The notes under the pieces were generated by a model. It had not been told where the DNA came from, ran no database searches, and saw only the letters and a list, made by a program, of their open reading frames with translations. The position numbers were made by a program, and so were the translations under genes. From Pseudorhodoferax aquiterrae (lineage in GTDB: Bacteria; Pseudomonadota; Gammaproteobacteria; Burkholderiales; Burkholderiaceae_C): a DNA stretch of 64,000 bases. Below are positions 58,213-64,000 of the stretch, one piece after another. The stretch spans positions 446,547 to 510,546 of the forward strand of contig NZ_BMYK01000003.1 of NCBI RefSeq assembly GCF_014652235.1. The letters run 5' to 3'. Positions within the stretch are counted from its first letter, which is position 1; each line of letters begins with the position of its first letter.

Positions 58213-60834
58213 ATGCCGAACTCCGCGAACACCGCGCCGCCGCCCCACCTCGCCGAGCAGGCCGGCCCGCGACCGCCGGCGCCCTGGCTGCGCGACGCGC
58301 TGCAACGCTGGCAGCCCTGGGTGATCGGTGCCACCGCGGCCCTGCTGATCCTGCTGGTGGGCATCGCCTTGCACGGCCTGCTGCGCGAGGTGCGCTACGC
58401 CGAGATCATGCACGCCGTGCACGGCACGCCGCCGCTGCAGGTGCTGCTGGGCCTGGCCTTCACGGCCGCGAGCTACCTCGCACTGTCGGGCTACGACGCC
58501 TCGGCACTGGCCTACGCCCAGGCCAAGGTGGCGCGCGGCATGCTGCTGCTGACGTCCTTCGTGGCCTATGCGCTGGGCAACACCATCGGCCTGGGCACGC
58601 TGACCGGCGGCGCCGTGCGCATGCGCCTGTTCGCGGCCGCCGGCGTGGAACCGGCCAAGATCGCCCAGGTCGTGGCCTTCAACGCGAGCGCCTTCCTGCT
58701 CGGCATGTCGGTGTTCGGTGCGCTTGCACTGTTGTGGGGCGCGCCCGACGTGGCGCGGTTGCTGCACCTTCCGGCCGGGGTGCTGCGCGGGGCGGCCGCC
58801 GCGCTGCTGGCCGGCGTGGCCGCGCTGCTGTGGCTGTGCGGGCGCCAGCGCGTGCTGTGCATCGCGCGCCGCTGGACATTGCGCCTTCCGCCGCTGGGCC
58901 TGGCCCTGCGCCAGCTGGCGATCTCGGCTGTGGAACTGGGTGCCTCGGCGCTGGCGCTCTGGGTGCTGCTGCCCGCATCGGACCTGCCGCTGCCCACCTT
59001 CCTGGCCTTCTACGCCATCGCCATCAGCGCCAGCCTGCTGAGCCATGTGCCGGGCGGCATCGGCGTGTTCGAGGCCGTGATGCTGCTGGCCAGCGGCCCC
59101 TACCTGCCGACCGAGACCATGCTGGGCGCGCTGCTGCTGTACCGCGCGCTGTACTACGTGTTGCCGCTGGTGCTGGCCACGGCGCTGCTGGCCGGCTTCG
59201 AGCTGCGCGCCGGCGTGGGTGCCCAGGTCGGCCGCGCGGCCGCGCGGCTGGGCCCGCGCCTGCTGGCCGCACTGACGCTGGTGGCCGGCCTGTGGCTGCT
59301 GGTCTCGGGCGTCACGCCGTTCACCGAGGACAGCCAGCTGCTGCTGGAATCGCTGAACGTGCCGCTGCCGCTGGTGGAGACCGCGCACTTTCTGGGCAGC
59401 GTGGCGGGCCTGGGCCTGCTGCTGGTCGCGCGCGGGCTCCTGCACCGGCTCGACGCAGCCTGGTGGGCGGCGCTGGCGCTGTCCGTCGTGGCCGGGCTGC
59501 TGGCCCTGCCCAAGGGCATCGCCTGGGGCGAGGCCGCGCTGCTCTGCACGCTGGCACTGCTGCTGGTGCTTTCGCGCCGGCAGTTCGACCGGCCCTCCTC
59601 GCTGTTCGCGCAGCGGCTGGAGCCGGGCTGGCTGCTGGCCGTGGGCGGCGTGCTGGCGGCCTGCGTCTGGATCCTGTTCTTCGCCTACCAGGAGGTGGCC
59701 TACAGCAACCGGCTGTGGTGGCAGTTCGAGCTCGATGCACAGGCGCCGCGCTCGCTGCGCGCGCTGCTGGGTGTGGCCCTGGGCGCGCTGGCCATCGGCC
59801 TGTGGCAGCTGATGCGCCCGCCGGCCGGCGCCGTGGCGCCGCCCACGCGCGAGGAGATCGAGCGCGCCGCCGCCATCGTGCGCGCCAGCCCCAGCGCGGC
59901 CGGCTGCTTCGCGCTGGTCGGCGACAAGAACCTGATGTTCTCGCCTTCGGGCAAGAGCTTCATCATGTACGGCAAGCAGGGCCGCTCCTGGGTCGCACTG
60001 TTCGGACCCATCGGCGAGCGCCGGGAGTGGGCCGACCTGGTCTGGCGCTTCATCGAGCATGCCAACGCGCATGGCGGGCGGCCGGCCTTCTACCAGGTGC
60101 GCCCGTCCATGCTGCCGCTGTTCCTGGACTGCGGGCTGCAGGCCTTCAAGCTCGGCGAGTACGCCCATGTGCCGCTGCCCGAGTTCAACCTCAAGGGCGC
60201 CAAGCGCGCCAACCTGCGCTCGGGCGTGAACCGCGGCGAGCGCGAGGGCCTGGTGTTCGAGGTGGTGCCGGCCGAGGGCGTGCCGCCGCTGCTGGCCGAG
60301 TTGCGCGCCGTCTCCGACGCCTGGCTGCGCAAGCAGAGTGCGCGCGAGAAGAACTTCTCCGTCGGCCGCTTCGACGAGGCCTACCTGGCCCGCCTGCCCG
60401 TGGCCGTGGTGCGGCGCGAGGGCCGGATCATCGCCTTCGCCAACCTGCTGGTCACAGGCCAGAAGGAAGAGGCCAGCATCGACCTCATGCGCTATGTGCC
60501 CGACGCCCCGCCCGGCACCATGGACTACCTGTTCGCCAAGACCATGCTGCACCTGCAGGCCGAGGGCTACCAGCGCTTCGGCCTGGGCATGGCGCCCATG
60601 GCCGGCATGGCCGAGCGCCGGCAGGCGCCACGCTGGCAGCGCATCGGGCGGCTGCTGTTCGAGCATGGCGAGCGCTTCTACAACTTCCGCGGCCTGCACA
60701 GCTTCAAGGACAAGTTCGAGCCCGTGTGGGACGCGCGCTACCTGGCCGCGCCGGGCGGGCTGGAGCCCGTGCTGGTGCTGGCCGATGTCGCCACGCTGAT
60801 CGGCGGTGGCGTGAAAGGCGTGGTCTCCAAATGA
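58213..60834 (+). CDS. mprF: MprF: aminoacyl-phosphatidylglycerol synthase/flippase
   Basis: An 873-residue inner-membrane protein. The N-terminal 540 residues have about 14 hydrophobic segments (UPF0104-type flippase), with ISASLLSHVPGGIGVFEAVM as a mark. The C-terminal 330 residues are the DUF2156 acyltransferase domain (PSGKSFIMYGKQGRSWVALF and DLMRYVPDAPPGTMDYLFAK). It transfers lysine or alanine from tRNA to phosphatidylglycerol and flips the product outward, which lowers the negative surface charge and gives resistance to cationic peptides. Which amino acid is used cannot be told. It overlaps the next gene (ATGA), a probable hydrolase for its product. Confidence 0.93.
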   Translation: MPNSANTAPPPHLAEQAGPRPPAPWLRDALQRWQPWVIGATAALLILLVGIALHGLLREVRYAEIMHAVHGTPPLQVLLGLAFTAASYLALSGYDASALAYAQAKVARGMLLLTSFVAYALGNTIGLGTLTGGAVRMRLFAAAGVEPAKIAQVVAFNASAFLLGMSVFGALALLWGAPDVARLLHLPAGVLRGAAAALLAGVAALLWLCGRQRVLCIARRWTLRLPPLGLALRQLAISAVELGASALALWVLLPASDLPLPTFLAFYAIAISASLLSHVPGGIGVFEAVMLLASGPYLPTETMLGALLLYRALYYVLPLVLATALLAGFELRAGVGAQVGRAAARLGPRLLAALTLVAGLWLLVSGVTPFTEDSQLLLESLNVPLPLVETAHFLGSVAGLGLLLVARGLLHRLDAAWWAALALSVVAGLLALPKGIAWGEAALLCTLALLLVLSRRQFDRPSSLFAQRLEPGWLLAVGGVLAACVWILFFAYQEVAYSNRLWWQFELDAQAPRSLRALLGVALGALAIGLWQLMRPPAGAVAPPTREEIERAAAIVRASPSAAGCFALVGDKNLMFSPSGKSFIMYGKQGRSWVALFGPIGERREWADLVWRFIEHANAHGGRPAFYQVRPSMLPLFLDCGLQAFKLGEYAHVPLPEFNLKGAKRANLRSGVNRGEREGLVFEVVPAEGVPPLLAELRAVSDAWLRKQSAREKNFSVGRFDEAYLARLPVAVVRREGRIIAFANLLVTGQKEEASIDLMRYVPDAPPGTMDYLFAKTMLHLQAEGYQRFGLGMAPMAGMAERRQAPRWQRIGRLLFEHGERFYNFRGLHSFKDKFEPVWDARYLAAPGGLEPVLVLADVATLIGGGVKGVVSK

Positions 60835-62165
60835 AAACGGCACTGGCGCTCGCGCTGTCGCTCGCTACCGGCGCAGCCGGCGCCCAGACCCTACCGCCCG
60901 TGCAGAGCATCACGCATGGCCTGTTCGAGCGCGTGCAGGTGCATGCGCCCGCCGGGCCGGTGCGCCAGTTCGCCTTGCTGCTGGTCGAGGGCACCGCCGC
61001 GTCGCCGCAGGAGCAGGCCATGCGCAGCCGCCTGCTGTCCGGGGGCGCCATGGTGGCCGAAGTGTCCATGGCCGCCTACCAGGCCAAGGTGCGCGCGCAG
61101 AAAGAGAAGTGCGGCTACGCGGGCGGCGACTTCGAGAACCTCGCGCGCCACATCCAGGCCATGCGCAAGCTGCCGGCCTACTTCGAGAGCACCGTGGTCG
61201 GCGCGGGCGACTACGCGGCCTACGCCTGGGGCCTGGTCGCGCAGGCGCCCGCCGGCTCCTTCGGCGCGCTGCTGACCGCGGGCTTTTGCCCGCGGCTCGT
61301 GGTGCAGCCGCCGCTGTGTGCGGTCAACCAACTCAGCTGGCGCGTGGCGGGCCAGGGACCGGCCGTGGACATGGCGCCCGTGGCCCTCGGCATCCCGTGG
61401 ATGGCGGCGCCCGGCACCGCCCCGGCCGCCTGCGATGCGGGCGCGGCCCAGGCCTTCGTCGCCCAGGTGCCGCAGGCGCAGGTGCAACCCAGCTTCGAGG
61501 CGGCCGCGGCCGCCCTCGCCGCGAAGCGCCCGGCGCTCGAGGCGGCGCCCGCCCAACTGGCCGACCTCCCCGTGGTCGAGGTGCCCAGCAAGGCGCCCGG
61601 AACACGCTTCGCGGTGCTGCTGTCGGGCGATGGCGGATGGGCCGGCATCGACAAGGACATCGCCGCCGAACTCGCGCGCCAGGGCGTGCCCGTGGCCGGC
61701 TTCGACTCGCTGCGCTACTTCTGGAGCAAGCGCACGCCCGAGGGCCTCGCGGCCGACCTGGACCGGCTGGTGCGCTACTACGCCGCGCGCTGGCAGCGCA
61801 GCGAGGTGATCCTGATCGGCTTCTCCCAAGGCGCCGACGTGCTGCCCTTCGCGCTGAACCGCCTGCCCGAGCGCACGCGTGCGGCGGTGCGCCTGTCGGT
61901 GCTGCTGGCCCCCGCCGAGAAGGCCTCGTTCGAGTTCCACGTCAGCAACTGGCTGGGCCCCAGCGGCGACAAGCCCGTGCTGCCCGAGGCGCAGAAGCTG
62001 CAGGCCGCGCGCACGCTGTGCGTGCACGGCAGCGAGGAGAAACGCTCGCTGTGCCCGCAGCTCTCGCCCGCGCAGGCCCAGGTGGTCACGATCAAGGGCA
62101 ACCACCACTTCGACGGCGATTACGTGGGCCTGGCGCACCGCATCCTGCGCGCGGCCGGGCCCTGA
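60831..62165 (+). CDS. virJ: VirJ/AcvB-type periplasmic hydrolase
   Basis: A 444-residue exported protein: signal peptide ALALALSLATGAAGA, then a VirJ-like domain without catalytic serine (about 25-210) and a second one with the nucleophile elbow LIGFSQGADVLPFA, acid and base in the last quarter (VTIKGNHHFDGDY). LLSGDGGWAGIDKDIA is a family mark. In Agrobacterium AcvB hydrolyses lysyl-phosphatidylglycerol made by the MprF homologue LpiA. The ATGA overlap with mprF gives the same synthase-hydrolase pair here. Confidence 0.9.
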   Translation: MKTALALALSLATGAAGAQTLPPVQSITHGLFERVQVHAPAGPVRQFALLLVEGTAASPQEQAMRSRLLSGGAMVAEVSMAAYQAKVRAQKEKCGYAGGDFENLARHIQAMRKLPAYFESTVVGAGDYAAYAWGLVAQAPAGSFGALLTAGFCPRLVVQPPLCAVNQLSWRVAGQGPAVDMAPVALGIPWMAAPGTAPAACDAGAAQAFVAQVPQAQVQPSFEAAAAALAAKRPALEAAPAQLADLPVVEVPSKAPGTRFAVLLSGDGGWAGIDKDIAAELARQGVPVAGFDSLRYFWSKRTPEGLAADLDRLVRYYAARWQRSEVILIGFSQGADVLPFALNRLPERTRAAVRLSVLLAPAEKASFEFHVSNWLGPSGDKPVLPEAQKLQAARTLCVHGSEEKRSLCPQLSPAQAQVVTIKGNHHFDGDYVGLAHRILRAAGP

Positions 62166-62168
62166 CCC

Positions 62169-63026
62169 TCAGCGGCGCAGCGTGCGGTCCAGGAACGCGA
62201 GCAGGCGCGCCGTCACCTCGTCGCGGTTGGTCTCGTTGAGCAGCTCGTGCCGCGCCTGCGAATACAGCACGACCTCCACGTCGTGCACGCCCGCATCGCG
62301 GTAACGCTGACCGACCAGCTGCACGGCCGCACCGCCGGGCCCGGCGATCGGATCGGCATCGCCCGACAGCAGCAGGATGGGCAGATCCTTGCGCACGCGT
62401 GCGAGTTCTGCCGGGTCCGCCGCCCACGCCAGCGTCTGCAAGCCCTGGAACGGCTCGGGCACGAAGCCGCAGGCCGGGTCGGCGCAGTACTTGTCGACCT
62501 CGACCGCGTCGCGGCTCAGCCACTCGAAACCCGTGCGGTGCTCGAAGCCCTGGTTCAGCGAACTCAGGTCCACCGGGCCCTCGGCGCTCAGCATGGCGGC
62601 GATGCCGGCCGGCTCGCTGGTGCCCAGCAGCACGGCGGCCTGCACAGCGTCCGAATGGTCGAGCAGGAACTGCTGCGTGGCGAACGAGCCCATGCTGTGC
62701 CCGACCAGGCCCAGCGCCAGGGCCGGGTGTTCGGTGCGGATGTGCTGGTTCAGCTGCCAGACGTCGTCGACCCAGCCGGGCCAGCCATCGCGGCCCCAGC
62801 GGCCGTAGGCGCCAGCCGCGCTGCGCCCGGAGCCCCGCCCGTCCGGCGCGTAGACCACGTAGCCCGCGGCGGTCAGCGCTTCGCCGAAGCGGCGGTAGCG
62901 GCCCGCATGCTCGCCCAGGCCGTGCTGCAGCTGCACGGCAGCGCGCGGCGCGCCCGCGGGCGCCCAGCGCCAGGTCTGCAGCGCGATGCCGTCGCGCGTC
63001 TGGATGGTGATGGTGCTTTCCTGCAT
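62169..63026 (-). CDS. Monoacylglycerol lipase-like alpha/beta hydrolase (serine hydrolase)
   Basis: A 285-residue cytoplasmic hydrolase of the Hydrolase_4 group. The oxyanion region is LQHGLGEHAGRYRRFGEALT, the nucleophile elbow GLVGHSMGSFATQQF, the acid in LLSGDADPIAG, and the histidine in YSQARHELLNE. LLNETNRDEV with the base is typical of the YtpA/PldB-like lysophospholipase and monoglyceride lipase branch. It meets virJ tail to tail with three bases between, and is 27 bases after the Bug gene on its own strand, with a good AAGGAG ribosome site. Confidence 0.88.
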   Translation of the reverse strand: MQESTITIQTRDGIALQTWRWAPAGAPRAAVQLQHGLGEHAGRYRRFGEALTAAGYVVYAPDGRGSGRSAAGAYGRWGRDGWPGWVDDVWQLNQHIRTEHPALALGLVGHSMGSFATQQFLLDHSDAVQAAVLLGTSEPAGIAAMLSAEGPVDLSSLNQGFEHRTGFEWLSRDAVEVDKYCADPACGFVPEPFQGLQTLAWAADPAELARVRKDLPILLLSGDADPIAGPGGAAVQLVGQRYRDAGVHDVEVVLYSQARHELLNETNRDEVTARLLAFLDRTLRR

Positions 63027-63053
63027 GTCGTCTCCTTGGTTGCTTGTGGGAGC

Positions 63054-64000
63054 TCAGTCGCTCGGCTTGAGTCCGGCGCGCTCGATTACGGGCCGCCACA
63101 GCCGCAGTTCCTTGCGCATGAAGTCCGCCAGTTCCTGCGGCGTACTGCCCACCGGGTCGAAGTAGGCGGTGGCCAACCGGCGCTTCGTCTCGGGATCCTT
63201 CAATACCTCTGCGATGGCCGCGCCCATGCGCTCCACGATGGCCGGCGGCGTGCCCTTGGGCGCCATGTAGGCGAACCACGGCACGGCCTGGATGTCGGGC
63301 AGGCCGGCCTCGCGCAGCGTGGGCAGATCGGGCAGCAGCGCCGAGCGCTCGGCCGAGCTCACGGCCAGCGCCACCAGCTTGCCGGCCTGCACCTGCGGCA
63401 TCACCGACACCGGCGGCAGGCAAGCGAAGTGCACGTCGCCCTGCAGCATGGCCGTGGCGGCCTGGGCCGAGGAGGCGTACGGGATGTGCACCGCGAAGGA
63501 CTGGGTGCGCAGCTTGACGAGTTCCACGCCCAGGTGCGCGATCGAGCCGTTGCCCGTGGACGCGAAGTTGTACTGCCCCGGGTTGCGCCGCAGCGCGGCC
63601 AGCCAGTCCTTGACCGAGGCCACGCCCATGCCCGGCGTGGCCACGCAGACATTGGGCGTGGTGGCCGCCAGCGACACCGGCACCAGATCGGTGAAGGGGT
63701 CGTAGGGCAGGCGCTTGAACAGCACGGTGTTGTAGACCAGCGGCGCATTGACCGAGAGCAGAAAGGTCTGGCCGTCCGGCGCCGCCTTGGCCACGAGGTC
63801 GGTGCCGGTGTTGCCGCCCGCACCCGGCTTGTTGTCCACCACCAGCGGCTGGCCCAGCAACGGGCCCAGCTTGTCGTTGACGATGCGCGCCAGGATGTCG
63901 GGCGAGGCGCCGGCCGCGAACGGCACGACGATGCGCACCGGGCGCTGCGGCCAGTCCTGCGCGCAGGCGGCCGTGGCCAGCACGGTGCCGAGCGCCAGCA
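63054..64000 (-). CDS. Bug-family tripartite tricarboxylate transporter receptor, N-terminus cut by the window
   Basis: The visible 315 codons hold the end of a signal peptide (LALGTVLATAACA) and a full mature TctC/Bug domain: WPQRPVRIVVPFAAGASPDI, GAGGNTGTDLVAKAAPDGQT and the LPDLPTLREAGLPDIQAVPW region. The start codon lies beyond position 64000. It would bind a carboxylate in the periplasm. The hydrolase gene follows 27 bases later, so both may be one transcript. It is a different paralogue from the Bug gene at 27591-28553. Confidence 0.9.
   Translation of the reverse strand, partial: LALGTVLATAACAQDWPQRPVRIVVPFAAGASPDILARIVNDKLGPLLGQPLVVDNKPGAGGNTGTDLVAKAAPDGQTFLLSVNAPLVYNTVLFKRLPYDPFTDLVPVSLAATTPNVCVATPGMGVASVKDWLAALRRNPGQYNFASTGNGSIAHLGVELVKLRTQSFAVHIPYASSAQAATAMLQGDVHFACLPPVSVMPQVQAGKLVALAVSSAERSALLPDLPTLREAGLPDIQAVPWFAYMAPKGTPPAIVERMGAAIAEVLKDPETKRRLATAYFDPVGSTPQELADFMRKELRLWRPVIERAGLKPSD

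Noticed and set aside
1-64000. tRNA, rRNA, CRISPR, IS elements or prophage genes
   Set aside because: I looked through the gaps and gene list and saw no cloverleaf, spaced repeats, transposase, integrase or phage structural gene.

Overview
The window is very GC-rich, gene-dense chromosomal DNA with short gaps, many ATGA/GTGA stop-start overlaps, several Bug-type solute receptors, two livHMGF-style/SsuABC-style uptake systems and many LysR regulators. This gene content and style fits a member of the Burkholderiales, most likely Comamonadaceae; that placement is inference from gene families, not from a marker gene. No rRNA, tRNA, CRISPR array, phage or transposase was seen. The two edge genes are cut by the window.

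Layout. 1-3762: glutamate/aspartate ABC transporter gltIJKL (minus strand) with a LysR gene upstream and a clear terminator between gltI and gltJ. 3814-8875: small membrane protein, enoyl-CoA hydratase-like protein, a 2[4Fe-4S] ferredoxin, an acyl-CoA synthetase, metY and a CoA-binding protein. 8948-12209: a Na/Pi-cotransporter-like gene broken by one base in a seven-G run, translationally coupled to a CPA2 cation/proton antiporter. 12461-20318: one minus-strand cluster livH-livM-livG-livF-acyl-CoA ligase-two paralogous binding proteins. 20429-24618: thioesterase, ABC half-transporter, MtfA peptidase and a DMT exporter. 24615-29568: four-gene ATGA-coupled operon (Bug receptor, leuC-like, leuD-like, fluoroacetate-dehalogenase-like hydrolase) with a divergent LysR gene. 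29572-35208: DipZ; a Tat-exported Asp-nucleophile hydrolase; and an ohr-histidine kinase-response regulator operon, with the same 21-bp box upstream of ohr and of the hydrolase. 35387-42665: YiaAB-domain membrane protein, DedA-rhodanese fusion, an operon of an amidohydrolase with a two-permease ABC importer, and a lipoprotein.

42898-51975: RND efflux pump operon (adaptor, pump, outer-membrane channel), an alpha/beta-hydrolase-fold protein that has lost its catalytic serine, and two tandem LysR paralogues. 52017-55748: the most interesting module, a YheO/DauR-type regulator followed by an ornithine-cyclodeaminase-family reductase, a serine-racemase-type dehydratase and a fold-type III PLP enzyme with the HxC metal motif of D-serine/D-threo-3-hydroxyaspartate dehydratases; I read it as a 3-hydroxyaspartate utilisation cluster related to, but different from, the beta-hydroxyaspartate cycle. 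55841-64000: PIN-type toxin/antitoxin pair, glutaminase, two small proteins, mprF coupled to a VirJ/AcvB-type hydrolase (aminoacyl-phosphatidylglycerol synthesis and turnover), a monoglyceride-lipase-like hydrolase and a partial Bug receptor.

Overall this is a region for nutrient scavenging (amino acids, sulfonate- or carboxylate-like compounds, organic acids) interleaved with envelope stress and efflux functions. Several starts appear to be leaderless or nearly so, with a -10-like hexamer only 5-15 bases before the start codon.
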